Below are positions 1-11,670 of a stretch of DNA of 64,000 nt, in pieces. Source of the stretch: Struthidea cinerea (Eukaryota; Chordata; Aves; Passeriformes; Corcoracidae); NCBI GenBank assembly GCA_013397865.1, contig VZTI01003277.1, forward strand, positions 372,001 to 436,000, written 5' to 3'. Position numbers and translations under genes: made by a program. Every line of letters starts with the position of its first letter. The first letter of the stretch is position 1. The notes below the pieces were generated by a model. That model made no database searches. It had not been told where the DNA came from and saw only the letters and a list, made by a program, of their open reading frames with translations.

Positions 1-623
1 GGCATGTTTTATTTTTTCTTTTCTTTCTTTTTTTCTTTTTTTGCTTTGCTTTCTTTTAAGATTAAACAAAACTGTCAATTCCTAAAGTAACATAAAGCTT
101 CTATTATGTTAAGAAAAAAGGCTTCAGCCACAGGGCTTTAAATCTTTGAGTTTTACCAGTCAGGCCTTTGCTAGAAGTGCATCTTAGTACTATCTACAGG
201 TTTTTAGTGTTGCATACAGAGGTATGTGGTGTGGGGTGTCTTTCCTTCCATAGTTCACTTTCTATTCTTTTTTTTCTGCAGGGTACAAAACCTCTTTACA
301 AACACGGCCTGTTCTAGTTCATGGTCTCATTGAAAAATATCTTGGGTTGTTAGATTAAAGGTAGTGAAGTACAAATATTGATCAAATTGGCAGTATTCAT
401 AATGTGAGTTTTAATATTCAATGTTCTAAAAAAAAAATTATTTAGAATGTTCTGTGAGCAGTTGTACCCAGTGGTTCCACATGGTGGAGTTAGTGTACTT
501 TATGTTTTGAACTGATCTGACAAAATCTAATCATTATCTTGCTGCTATGTGGAAATTTTAAAACATGTTTTTGTTTAAAAGAAGGCTCACTATTAAGAAA
601 ATTATGTTTTACATTTGCAACAG
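1..623 (+). other. PACRGL: PACRGL intron (5' incomplete)
   Basis: Intronic sequence upstream of the first visible PACRGL exon, ending in an acceptor (TTGCAACAG, last base 623). It is AT-rich and opens with a T-rich run at 9-60. An acceptor-like pyrimidine tract plus CTGCAG lies near 267-281, but the following sequence has no convincing exon. No other feature seen. Confidence 0.8.
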
Positions 624-758
624 GGACTAAGAGAGACAAAACATCCGTATACTTTTGTTTCCAAGGAGGGTTTTAAAGAATTACTTCTGGTTGAAGGTGC
701 TGCTGAAAAAGCTATTCCTTTGTTGCCTCGTCTAGTTCCAGTCTTAAAGGCTTCATTG
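624..758 (+). CDS. PACRGL: PACRGL coding exon, 45 codons (C-terminal domain part 1)
   Basis: This 135-bp exon encodes 45 residues beginning GLRETKHPYTF and ending PRLVPVLKASL. It matches the helical-repeat core of parkin co-regulated gene-like protein, a relative of PACRG. PACRG is an axonemal inner-junction microtubule protein; PACRGL's own role is poorly known, so any ciliary or microtubule function is family inference. The acceptor is AACAG before base 624 and the donor is GTATGT at 759. The exon is phase 0 at both ends and is open throughout. The E/K/L-rich sequence with a PLLPRLVPVL stretch fits alternating helices of an ARM/HEAT-like fold. The start codon and earlier exons lie left of the window. 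Confidence 0.93.
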
Positions 759-2457
759 GTATGTCTTGCTCTTCATGCAGAGATTTTAATGGGTGTGATT
801 TTTTTCTTCTGCTGGTGAGAAATACATGGATAATATTAATGTAATGAATCTATTGCATGGGCTTTTGATTTGGGGGATAGGAATGGTTTCTCTTTCTGTT
901 GTTAACCCTGCCTTAGTTTATTAACTAAATACGTCTTTAAATATAAATTCAGATGGGCAACTCCTTGTATAACTATGTAACACTAGCTATGGGAAAATTT
1001 TATGAAACTGTTCTGTTAAAGGTTTTAATATAAGCAGAAATAAATATATGTATTTGTGGTGGGTTTTTTTATATGTCCACACAATAAAAATAAAAATGAG
1101 GTGAAGAAAAATGGATATGCAGGAATAAATACTCATCTATTACATGTAACAATTCAAAACATGCTACAAAGGTAAAACAGAATGACAGAATACGCTGAGT
1201 TGGAAGGAACCCACAAGGATCATTGGGTCCAACTCCCAGCCCTGCACAGCACCATCTCCAGAATATGTCTGTGAGGAAAAGGGAAGAATACATTTAAAGT
1301 GTTTAAGGTCATATTCCTAATTTTAAAAATATTTTTAACTCTTCTACGCCATCAGAAAATAAAATGAGATATTGACTTTGAAGGTTATCTCTTTTGGATC
1401 TTTTTCATGTCTTTGAGAGCCCTTTTCTGGTTCAGTAAGTAGCTGTCCTTTTTATCTAGCTGTGTTTCAGTTCTGATTTAACAGAGATGGCTTGAAGTTT
1501 GAAGATTAATTGTGATCTCAAATCAGAGATGCAACAGAAGTTCAGAATTGTATGTTATCACTATCTTTGGTTTAGCTTGAAGACAAAACTAGAATTATAG
1601 TTCTTATGTCTTCCTCCAATTAATGTTACTTGTCTGATAATTTTTATTGTTGCACTGTTTTGGTATTAAGTCTTGTTAAACTCTCTACTGCGTAAGCAGT
1701 CAATGATTTCTAGTTAAAAAGAAAATGTTTAGGGCCCAGATGCTGGAGAGAAAAAATAGTTGTTTAAACAAACTTAAAATTTATTATGAGACCAAAATAA
1801 ATTGTTATGAGTCTATTTCTCTGCTAAAGGAAAAGCAAGATTAAACCATTAGAGAAGTCGGGTATAGAAGAACTTTTTCATGGGAGCAATAAAGATGACA
1901 AAGAACTGTAGAAGTAGAAAAGAGCCTGATAATTGCTGGTGACAAAGGTGTAGTTGGCAGGGAACTAAATTAATTGTGGCAGAAAGTCATTGGCTCCTCT
2001 GTTTCTCCAACGAAGAAAGTTATCGTTATGAATTACATAGAAATTACCCAGAATTCATTACATTTGCAACTAAAATGGTGTTTCAATTTCAACATAGCAG
2101 CCTTTGGAAGGTTATTTCTAATATGCTGTGAAATACTGAAATTGTCAGTGTAGCAAGCTATTCTGCATGCCAATTTTTTTATTTCATCAATAGTAAATTA
2201 TTAAGTTTTCTCAGAAGAAATGCAAGGGTTTCGTGGACATTTTATGGATGCTTTTTTTTCCACTTTAGAAATATACTCTGGCTTTAAACGTGGTCTCTAG
2301 ATAGTAATATTCAGTCATTATCAGTATATATGCACAGTAGTTTCTATGTTTAAAACTACTGCATACAATCATAATGCAGACATTGCAGTTTAGAAAAACT
2401 TGTGTGTTAGGCTGATTATTACTCACAGGATTTTCTTTCTTTCTGCTGCTTCTGAAG
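759..2457 (+). other. PACRGL: PACRGL intron with one CR1 fragment
   Basis: A 1.7 kb intron, donor GTATGT and acceptor CTGAAG. Apart from the antisense CR1 tail near 1177-1264 it is unremarkable AT-rich sequence; no further gene or RNA seen. Confidence 0.85.
1177..1264 (-). mobile_element. CR1 LINE 3'-end fragment
   Basis: Reads ACAGAATGACAGAATACGCT, then GAGTTGGAAGGAACCCACAA. This is the reverse complement of the conserved CR1 3' terminus, so the element is on the - strand, antisense to PACRGL. About 90 bp survive, a severely 5'-truncated copy. The family call rests on recognising the CR1 tail; the subfamily cannot be told. Confidence 0.85.
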
Positions 2458-2565
2458 GCCCATGCAGATGACGAAGTATTTGGAAGGGGATTGGATGCTT
2501 TAGTGCAACTGAGTGCTCTTGTTGGCCCATCTCTTAATGATCATCTTAAGTTTCTACTCACAAAT
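2458..2565 (+). CDS. PACRGL: PACRGL coding exon, 36 codons
   Basis: This 108-bp phase 0/0 exon encodes 36 residues from AHADDEVFGRGLDAL to DHLKFLLTN. The DDEVF..GL.ALVQLS..VGPSLNDHL pattern is characteristic of the PACRGL/PACRG family and continues the helical-repeat domain of the previous exon. The acceptor is TCTGAAG before 2458 and the donor is GTAAGT at 2566. It is open and has no internal defect. It joins in frame to the exon at 624-758 (ASL then AHADDE) and to the exon at 3531. Confidence 0.94.
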
Positions 2566-3530
2566 GTAAGTTTTTAATACTGTAATAAAAAATCATTTGT
2601 ATTTTAATCGCACACTTGTTTACTATAATATCTGCACAGATACAGTGGAGGACTCAGCAGTTCCGTGAAAAACATTATTTTATATGGTCCCCTGTGTGAC
2701 TCCTTCGTTCTTATACTATGGTGACTTATAAATTTCTAGCAAGGTCCAAAAACTGTTGTTAATGTAAACTGGAGAATAATGGAAGTCTTCTCTCTACTAT
2801 TTAATAAAACATGCAGATGCTTTGTTTTGGAGGAAAATTTATTGCAAAATGAGTTTTTAATTTTAAGTTGAGTATTTTAACAAAACCATAAATGTTTCAA
2901 TACATTAACAGAAGCAAATATTCCCACTTCTTTCAGATGGAAATTCTGCACAAAGAAGTTTCCATTAAATAAGATTTGAGTGGGATTATGAGAAGTATTT
3001 TTATACCAAGTCATTCTGAGGACATCCTTCCTCTGTCAGACAGGCTTTTCATGGTTTTGTTTAACCTGCTTGCAAAGTGCACTTTTATAGCAAAATGAAA
3101 GGACCTTTTTTGACATCCAGTACAGAAGAGAGAAACTACAGCATGTTTTTTTGAAGTATTTCCACTACAATAAATCTCTTTCAATGCACATTAAAAAAAG
3201 TTAACTTTTCATATGGATGACTTTTCATTACTTTTTTTAAGGTGGATATTTCTTTCAAATTTGTTCGCTAAAAGAAAAAGAAATATTTTTGTTGGCTAAC
3301 AGATCAGTTTTCTTTGAATTTAAGTTTCTCTTTAGTTAACTTTTTATTCCATTTGCTTTTATTGAGTTCCGTACTTTGACATCAGTTGCAAGTTATAAAG
3401 TAATGTTTCTTTGTGGCTTTAATTTTGCAATGATAAAGTGGAGTAAAGTAACAAAATAGGTTATTATTGCCTCTTTGCATATGCTGTACTATATTGTGCA
3501 ACAAACCCTTTTATTTTACTTTTCCAATAG
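2566..3530 (+). other. PACRGL: PACRGL intron
   Basis: A 965-bp intron with GTAAGT donor and CCAATAG acceptor. AT-rich single-copy-looking sequence; nothing else recognised. Confidence 0.85.
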
Positions 3531-3611
3531 CTTTTAAAGAGATTAATGGACAAGAACTTTAGAGAAAAAGTTACTGTTGCTTTACAAAAGTTGGAGCAGT
3601 ATGGTGGAAAG
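3531..3611 (+). CDS. PACRGL: PACRGL coding exon, 27 codons
   Basis: This 81-bp phase 0/0 exon encodes LLKRLMDKNFREKVTVALQK followed by LEQYGGK. The KRLMDK and ALQKLEQ.GG motifs are the expected C-terminal helix pair of PACRGL. The acceptor is a pyrimidine tract ending CCAATAG and the donor is GTGAGT at 3612. The exon is intact and joins in frame on both sides. Confidence 0.94.
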
Positions 3612-4968
3612 GTGAGTTGATCAGATGATTATTATGCACTTTTGAATACAATTTTGCCAAAACAACTTTCATCTCTGGCTTTGTTGCCATGTTCTTGCTT
3701 CAGTATGGCTGGGATACATGCTTGGTGTTCCATTTTCTGGGACTAAATATGTTTCTCAACAAGATTTACTCTTGCAAAAAGTTACTTTTTACTGTTATTG
3801 ATGATGCCTGCCTGTTCCCACTAATAGCATATTGTTTATGCCATTTACTAAGGGAATCTTACACTCACATTCCAGCCCACCCTGGTTAACCCAGAGTTTG
3901 GATCTGCAATGGCTGTAAATCAAAAAGATGCTTTAAGTAAGAGATGGCAGAGGTTTCTTCAGTTGAACATTCTTTTGCCAAATGTTATGCTGTACATTGT
4001 GCACAAAGGAGAAGAGGAGAAATAGTGAGGAGTAGTGGCTTGGATGTTCATCTAGAAGAGAAAATGTTTGTTTTCTTGACCCTATGAACAGTTGTATGTG
4101 TTATATTAAATGGTTATTTGCAAATAATAGGAATAACCTGAAGAGTAGGGACCATACATGCAGGCCTACCAGTACTGAGCTTGTGTGCCTTAATCAGTAG
4201 GCATTTTTGTGTGTGTGCTCATATTCATTTAACAGCAGTAGCAGTGTTTGTATTACAGATTTGAAAAACATTACAAAAAATGAAGGAGGATGAGAGTTTT
4301 TTATTTGTACGAAGTGAGACAAGACAGGGGAAATTATGTCTCATCTTAATGTTCTGAAAATTTAGGTCTCGATAATGTAACTAATCCAGTGAGTCATTAA
4401 CCTCTTATTCTTCTGTCATTCCCCTGATTTCTTGTAGTCTTACCTGTTTTGTGAGTAGGTCTTTCTGTATGACTTTTAAAAATACTGTAATAAGATAAAG
4501 TAAAAAAACCTGGAAACAGACTCCTAAATTGTGCTTACAAAGCAGTATTATATAATCCAACCAAGTAATTTATCAAATTTATTTTCTAAGTTAGCTATAA
4601 AGCATATGATTCTTATTTTTGTTGGAAGTGCCTTCCAGACGATCACTCCTCTACTTAAAAATCCTTACTATTTCATGTCTATATTTATGCCCAGTTTTAC
4701 GTATGAGTTTACATGTTCCTTCTTTTGGATGTTTACTCTCCAGCATTAGTTATCACAATGGTGCATTTTCTCAGTTCATTATTTTCAGCCCTTTTGACAG
4801 TAAATTTTTCAGCAAAGATTAATGTTTTAGTTTTCTACTGTTTGATAATAGCAAAGATAACTATGTAAAAGTTGTGAATTATGCAATTTATAGAGACTGT
4901 ATGGATACTGTCATATGTAGTGCTAGTGCCCTTTATTTTGTTTAAATTTGTTTTGTTTTCTTCAACAG
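3612..4968 (+). other. PACRGL: PACRGL last intron
   Basis: A 1.36 kb intron with GTGAGT donor and CTTCAACAG acceptor. Small chance ORFs occur but have no family resemblance; no repeat recognised. Confidence 0.85.
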
Positions 4969-5025
4969 GCAACTGTGGCTATCATCAAATCTAAAATTCC
5001 AACCTATAGTTCTATCTACTCTTGA
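4969..5025 (+). CDS. PACRGL: PACRGL terminal coding exon and stop
   Basis: The final coding exon begins after TTCTTCAACAG and encodes ATVAIIKSKIPTYSSIYS, followed by TGA at 5023-5025. The IIKSKIPTY block is the conserved PACRGL C-terminus. The last few residues (SSIYS) are serine/tyrosine-rich and appear less conserved. With the three upstream exons it gives 126 residues, roughly the C-terminal half of the protein. The 3' UTR follows in the same exon. Confidence 0.94.
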   Translation, partial: ATVAIIKSKIPTYSSIYS

Positions 5026-5405
5026 ACAAGAAAACTGTAGAGATTTGTACTGTAATGTGAAGTTAGGAAAGAAACTGTCTGTAAATATCACTGACACTTA
5101 TTTGGGGTATGATACATTCTCTTAAAATAATAATAATTCTTCAGTATGATGGAGACCAGGAGTCTTATCAGTTTGTGAATATGCAATTATGGAAGACTTC
5201 TCTTTGTATATTTGCACATGCATTGTGCTTACAATGACATTGATTAATGTGCTGTTATTTCAAAGACAGAGTAAATATTGAATCTTATTTTGTTTTAATT
5301 ACAATTTCATTTAATATATTTGCTGTGTTTAATACATTTTGTATATTTGTGTGATGCAAAATTATTTGGTTGTAATTACTTAAATAAAATCTAACTTGGT
5401 GCTAA
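5026..5405 (+). other. PACRGL: PACRGL 3' UTR (inferred end)
   Basis: Runs from the stop codon to the likely cleavage site just after the AATAAA at 5383-5388. AT-rich, with an AATAATAATAATT run near 5127. The exact 3' end is inferred from the signal and not seen directly. Confidence 0.7.
5383..5388 (+). terminator. PACRGL poly(A) signal AATAAA
   Basis: A canonical AATAAA about 360 bases after the stop codon. A modest T/G-rich stretch follows (CTTGGTG). It is the best-placed signal before the intergenic region. Confidence 0.7.
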
Positions 5406-7867
5406 ATTGCATATGTATAGTTGCTTTTTGTGACACAGCACAGATGGATGCATTTAGGTTCATCAGGACTAGGGTAGACATAGAATTCTGAGCCCTGACA
5501 GACTTCTTCAGAGTCAGCCTTTAAAGGTGTGAAGCTGAACCCAGTAAACAGGCAGCATATGGTGCAAAGCTGAACTTGCTCAGTGCATTCTCAGCATGTT
5601 GTTTTGAGAGCCTGGAGAGGCTCTTGAGAATCCAGAGCTCCACAGAGCCACAGCCAAGGTTGTGCTCAGCTCATTAGTCCCTGTTAACTTTGGGGCTACT
5701 GAATGGGAGCTGGATGTAACTTTGGAGTACTTACACTGTGCTCCCTTTGCATTGAGTTCAGTGATGTCACAGGTGTGCTTCGGACTTGCTTGTGAATTCA
5801 GGTCCAGACAAGTTAAGAAACTTCTGAACATGGAAGCTATAAAAAATATGAGTTAAAGACAACAAAAAGATTCTAAAAGCCAGCTTACCTGTCTGTCAAG
5901 CTTTGTAGGGTACAACATTTGACCATGAATGTATTTGAATTTGATTTGAACTTGACCCTGTTCAGGGTCATGTTTTAATTGAGTACACTATGAGGGAGAG
6001 TTAACTGAAGTAACAAAATTTGCACAGAATGTTTTCCCCTGAGGAATATTCAATTCTGGCATTTAAAGTTGTTGGAAAGGATGTCTTTTGTCATAAGAAG
6101 ATGCTGATGCATAGAGTATTAATAAAACTCTGTCATATGAAAGCAATTTCAGAAGTGTTTTTAAAATTACCACAGCCTGATTAAAATTCACTTCAGGACC
6201 AATCTCTGCCAAGATCAGAACTGTGCTAAGTCAAGATAAATGTATTTATGCTTTTAAAAAATTGTATTTCTTCAATAATCATTTTTGCCAGCAGGTATTT
6301 AACAACTCAAAAAATTGATCATGGTCCTTTTGTTCTTCATGTTTACTTTATTTTTTATTGTTTTTTTTACAAAATGTGCACATTTAGTTTACACAAACAC
6401 GCTACAGCAGATTTCAGGTGTACATGTATTGTACTACTCTTATCCTACACTGGTGATAGCAGAGCAGCCTTCAGCATGCCTCTAACATCCCATCTCTACA
6501 CCAGAATAGATACCTGATTTATTTTTACAAAAGAATACTTGTAACCTTCTTTCCACTTCATTAATCCCCTTTCACATTTTCTGCAGCAATGTCGCAATGA
6601 AGGTTGGCCTATCTCTGATAGCATTTCACCTATTTTGAAGTATTGGCATAGACTCTGTGGACAGTATATCTTAAAAATTACATGGGTGGAGGGGCAGTGT
6701 TGTATTTTATATGCATACTTTTTTAGAAGACTTTCTAGGTTCAGAATTAAGTAGCTCCAATCTTAATGAAGAAATGATCTTAAAAAATGTAATGCATTTA
6801 TCACATATAGATGATATATAGCTAACGTTTTCATTGTTTTCTTGGTTCTGTCTCAAAGGTATTACAAAAAGCTGAAATGGATGTTAGCCTCTCTAGCAGT
6901 CATTTAGATGTTACTACTTAGTGGTGTTCATTCTCAGCACTAAAGTGGGATGGCAGTTTCAAAAGTTCATGCCTTTTTCTTCATTAAAGGCAGAAGGACT
7001 CGTACTTAGGAAAGCAGTGTTAGGATCCAATTAAGGTTTCTTCATGAAAAATTAGACCTCAGAAGATCCTTAATTTTAGGCAAAGAATTTTGCAGACATC
7101 CAAGAAGAATTAAAAATACAGTATGTAGGACTCCTGATATTCACATCATGATAAATTAAGTGCAGATTTATTAGGTGAGATTGATAGAAGCTTATTCATG
7201 TTTTTTAGGCAATAAAAATATCTATAAGTGATTTTTTTTTTCTGTAACAGTTCTTGCTCTCAAGTTATCTGTTATGTTTGGGTTTGTTGGGGTTTTTTCT
7301 GAAGAGAAAAGCAAGTCAAAGTTGGAAGGCAATTGTAGCAAGATATGCATCGCACATTGATTATAGCATTTTAATTCAAAATACTATTCAAAAATGAGGA
7401 CTACACCATAGAAATATGAGAAGAAAATAAACTGTAATGCCTCTGTATAAATTAGAAGCTAGGGATTTAAGAAATATGCTTCAACGCCTGGAGTTTAGTC
7501 CAGTACAAACGAGTAGCAAAACTAAGAATATTTATTTAATCTCCTTATGATTTTATCTATTTTAACTAGGGGTTGGAATGATAATAAGGGTGCATAATGT
7601 CAGATCTATTTTGTTTGAGTTTGTGGTAAGAACTTGATTTTTCAGTACAATCCTGTTAACTAAGTAGCCACTGCTGAAATGCTAAATTGTATAATTTAGA
7701 AAGGATTTTTTGTTGGGAAGAGTTTATAATAAAAAATTTACTTGCATAATACATGTCTCAGTGTAAAGCTGAGTAACTTTATTTATGATAAAGTGGGAAA
7801 TCAATTTTTTAGATAATGTTGCAGAATAGCTCATATTTGTCCATTAGTTGTAGACCTAATGTCTTCA
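5406..7867. other. Tail-to-tail spacer with KCNIP4 3' UTR on the - strand
   Basis: Lies between the PACRGL poly(A) region and the KCNIP4 stop codon. The right part must hold the KCNIP4 3' UTR. Candidate - strand poly(A) signals (TTTATT on +) occur at 7778-7783, 7531-7536 and 6347-6352; I cannot tell which is used, and the longer choice would give a 3' UTR of about 1.5 kb. No repeat or further gene recognised. Confidence 0.6.
6347..6352 (-). terminator. KCNIP4: Candidate distal KCNIP4 poly(A) signal
   Basis: TTTATT on the + strand reads AATAAA on the - strand, in a short cluster (a second copy begins about 6 bases on). It lies about 1.5 kb past the stop. Other AATAAA copies are nearer the stop, so the assignment is a guess. 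Confidence 0.35.
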
Positions 7868-7915
7868 TTAAATCACATTTTCAAAGAGCTGCATGGATCG
7901 CATTATATTCTCATC
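7868..7915 (-). CDS. KCNIP4: KCNIP4 exon 9: C-terminal 15 residues and stop
   Basis: On the - strand, acceptor TTTTTTTACAG precedes codons for DENIMRSMQLFENVI and a TAA stop (7870-7868). This is the C-terminal helix shared by KChIP proteins, and the LFENVI ending fits KChIP4. In KChIP structures this helix packs in or near the hydrophobic groove that receives the Kv4 N-terminus. The exon starts in phase 0 directly after the CQK of exon 8. It was located from its protein sequence because the ORF is only 16 codons long. The 3' UTR continues leftward. Confidence 0.95.
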   Translation of the reverse strand, partial: DENIMRSMQLFENVI

Positions 7916-9701
7916 CTGTAAAAAAAGACAACACAAAACCAAAAATCATACACCATTACAAATGTAGTTGGCATGTATCTCTACTGAAATGTGGTAGAAC
8001 ATTTTAGTTAATTGCAATATTTTTTTCAGCTTGTTTGGAGAAATGGTTAGCAGAAAAAGGCTGTTAATGGATCCATGCTTAAATAAGTTTTTCTATACAT
8101 TAATGAAACCAAAACTACTCTGTCAATAATACAATAGCATGTTAAGAAAATTACATCTGCAACATTTCTGAGGTTATCAGTTTATATTCAGGATAACAGA
8201 ATACACTTAGATAATAAATAATCATGGAATAGTTGTATCAAGTGTGAATCCGTACATGTAATTGCTAGTCCTGTGCATAGTACATAGGATCCTTTTTGCA
8301 ATCCTAGGGCTTCTGCTGCATAGTTAGGGATGACTAAGAAAAATAGTCTGAAGTGTGCACCTCTGCATGAGCCAAAATCAGGCAGTTTGACAAGTATCAC
8401 CACAACACTCTTCAGCTCCTCAGTTCAGATTTTCTGTGTGTTCACACCGAAAGATGGTAACTGCTTCTAAATGCTACTTCTGCTTTCTGATTGCTTTGCA
8501 TTAGGTAATTTTTTTAACAAAATATTAATCTTTCAAGTTCTGTGTTACACTGATGCATCACTCTCTACTCTAGGTTTCTCCAGTAGGTAATACTCAGCAC
8601 AGCAGTCAGCAAAAATTATTTTTCTTTGTAAGCTTTACCTTCCAGTGTATAGAATAAAGAGTTACTTGCAATAGCCCATATTTGTTGGCGTTTCTGGATC
8701 AACAGTGGTTTGCACAAAATAATATATATACACACAATACAAGAGTTTATTACATGCTCATTTAGCATTTGTTGGTCTCCACTGTAATGATCCTACCCTT
8801 TAGTACTTTCTTCAGAGATAATATAGCCATCTTCAATTCTAGTGAATAAAAAGACTGAATAATTATTTTTGGATGTTTCATGAAAGATGGGCATCAAAAA
8901 ACCCACTTCTTAGAAAGGTTATTTCAATAGTATTCTTCACTACTGATAAGTATGTGAGATTTCTGTACATTTATCTTCCAGTAACACACGTTCAGTATCA
9001 ATTTCCAGTTAAATTATTCACTCTTCAGTCTAGTGGGTGATTTGCTTTGTAGAAAATGACAAGTCTGAGTAATTAGCTTAATTTATGTTATGAAACATGC
9101 ACAGTGGGGTTTTTTATCTTTGATTCGGTATGTCATCTCAAATGATGCTGCTGTAAGGAATGATCTGCGCACTACTTTGTACAATAAAATAACTTAGGGA
9201 AGCAATGATATGTAATTTCAAAAAATACACTATATAGGCTAATGCTTAAAAAGTTTCTATAGTAAAGCTATTATATTAAATTACTGAGAGTTAAAATAAC
9301 TTTTTCCTCACTTCACTGCTTTGAAACATCAATAAACCAGTGTATGTCACTGATGTAAGGTTAAAGTTTGATTTAACTTAAGTAATTTGGTATATAATTA
9401 GTACAAATGTTTTCATATATACATTGGCAACTACGCTCAGCAAATGTGCGAAGCAAACAACATGCTCCGAATTTGCAAAGTGTTTTGACACTTCCTACCA
9501 ATTTTATTATATATGTATTATCATGAAGGAAACTAGTAATTTTCTAAAATCAACTCCATATTTCTGAGGTTGGCTGTTTCTTTACAGAAGACTTCTAATG
9601 CCACTCCCTTAGTCAGTCAAATGGGAAGAGTCTTCACAAGAAAATACAGACTTGTCATAATATTTAGAACATGATGAGTTTTAGTAGCGTTTTTTCCCAT
9701 T

Positions 9702-9719
9702 AAAAAAAAAAAAAAAAAA
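9702..9719 (+). repeat. Poly(A) run
   Basis: An uninterrupted run of 18 A residues following TTTTTTCCCATT. No SINE or LINE body is attached that I can recognise. Confidence 0.9.
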
Positions 9720-11049
9720 CAGAAAACCCCCATATGCTTGCATTGGAATTCTTTGGCAAGTGTATATTTTTAATTTGCCTTTTTTTACAGTACATTTTTC
9801 TATAGAAATTTTCATCTGAGACTTACTAAACACTTCCTAACTCAAGACAAAGGGAGGTGTTAGTGCATATGAAGCATTGTCCATATGAAGCACAAAGCTG
9901 GATGAATGAACTTTGGCAGATCTGACCTACCTTTAAGCCAGTTTTTCTTAGGTTTGAAATGGTTTCTTTGCTGTTTTCAGGCTAGCCCAGACCATCAGCA
10001 TTGTGTATGGAAAGGGTTACTCCTGCAGAAAACACCTGTGCCAGAAGCCTTTTTCTCTTTATCAGAAGGACCTATAAGTCACTCCCCCTGACAGTCACCT
10101 ATGCCCCATGCATGCATTAGTCCTTGTCTCTGTTCTTCATGGTGCTGCTGTAGATAAAAAGCAATGCCCAAGTCAGACAATTTTCCACCAGCACCAAGCA
10201 GTGAAACGAAGCAGGAAAGGAACTGGGATGTGCCTAGCTCTTGAGGTAGCCACACTACTGTTTCTCAGGACCTAGATATGCTCTTTGGTAATTTATATGA
10301 AGCCAGACAAACAGCCACCGCTTTCTGAGACTCAGTCTGGCACGTCTAGGGCAGCATAGTCCATTTCTCCTGTGGGAGCAGGGAGAATCCTGGAGTCTGG
10401 GTGGCAGACTGACATTCAGACGCATGTGGGATAGGGAGGGCAGGGAAATGAAGTCATACACATTCGCTGTCTAAGATAGAGGAAGGATGAGGGGAAGCAC
10501 TATTCTACTTAGATCCTTCTACCCAGTGTCCAGAGAAGACAGTGCTCAAAGCTTTGAATGCTTTATAATTCCCTGCATAACTGTTTTAACACTTTTTTAA
10601 CGGACAGGCCATTCTTTGCAATGGGACTGTGAATTAAGAGCCTTGAACCAACTGTATACCTCAGGCTGTACAGTGCCGCTGCATTGATAGTTGTGCCAAA
10701 AAAGCGCTCAGCACAACAATGCAATTTTAAAAAAGGTGCACACATATAAAATGAGTGTTAAGAACACACCAGAGTCTCTTGATGCTACACAAAAAAAAAA
10801 AATTCAGGAACGTACCGCAGGAAACTGAAGTAGGACCTCTGTTCAAAGATGTTTTGCTGTGTTCCTTCTTACTTGTAAAGTAAGCATGCCACACTTCCTT
10901 TAGTTATTGCAAAACAGCGGTAAAAGGGATGTACTTCCGCAACTCACTAATTTGGCTTCCAACTCAAAGTAGAGGAATGCCAGTTCTCAGAGACTGCAAA
11001 TCTTGCCTGAGATAACCTTCAAAGAAAAAGCTCCTGCAGCCTTTCCCTG

Positions 11050-11440
11050 GGTGTGGTGTTGTATTTCCCAGTGATTCATTTATTAAATGCCTTTCACACT
11101 GTTCCCCCGCCCACTTTCCCCTGCCTCTTAGCCCTGGCCACTCCCTTGGGCTCTCCCTATTGGTTCCTGTACCCCAACTCCGCCCATGTGCCGCCCCTGA
11201 TAAAAAGCCCTTGCACCCGGATCACGAGGTCTCTCTGCCTCTGGGGATTGCTGGGACAAGATGTAACCATTAAAGATCCTCTAAAACCCTCATGGGGAGA
11301 CCCTTTTCGCCTCCTTCGTTGTCACTGTGTTGTAAGGCTGACAGCTGGCAGGAGTACGAGTGTGGAGCTGTCCAGAATGGACAGAATGGCTGTCCTGCCC
11401 TATGATGCTCCGCTGAGCTCTCAGGGAAAGCTGCAGCTTG
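11050..11440 (+). mobile_element. Probable ERV LTR-like segment
   Basis: A GC-richer island in AT-rich intron. In order on the + strand it has GC-boxes (CCCCGCCC near 11105), a CCAAT-type element (ATTGG 11159-11163), a TATA-like GATAAAAA at 11199-11206, and ATTAAA at 11279-11284 followed by a T/G-rich stretch. This U3-R-U5-like order is what an avian retroviral LTR looks like. No clean TG...CA ends or target duplication were found, so the boundaries are approximate. A TGG near 11350 could be a relic of a primer-binding site, but this is speculative. A stand-alone cryptic promoter is the alternative. Confidence 0.5.
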
Positions 11441-11670
11441 CTAAACTAAATCTAGCATTACAACACCTGGGAGAACACACTTCTGGTCTATTTAAAGATT
11501 CAGACCTTACCTTTTTAGAGCTCATACCTATCAGGATGTTAAGAAAGGGTTTTCCTGCAGCTGTCTTTTAAAAGCAGCAGCCATGTTCTTTTGTAAAATA
11601 TGTAATCCTGAAAAGAGCAAAGCTGTGTTAACTTCTGAACTGAGTTTCTTGAAGGACTTCGATTGACTAG

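Noticed and set aside
268..360. Acceptor-like T-tract/CTGCAG followed by sequence encoding ..PVLVHGLIEKYLG
   Set aside because: The LVHG string recalls the exon upstream in PACRGL, but the frame soon meets a stop and the expected neighbouring residues are missing. The exon before GLRET is more likely left of the window.
5600..5630. Small GAGAGCC...GGCTCTT hairpin in the spacer between the genes
   Set aside because: The stem is only about 7 bp; this is expected by chance in 64 kb.
11053..11571. 172-codon + strand ORF
   Set aside because: It runs through the LTR-like promoter island (GC box, TATA, ATTAAA). Its composition follows that of the repeat, with no recognisable domain.
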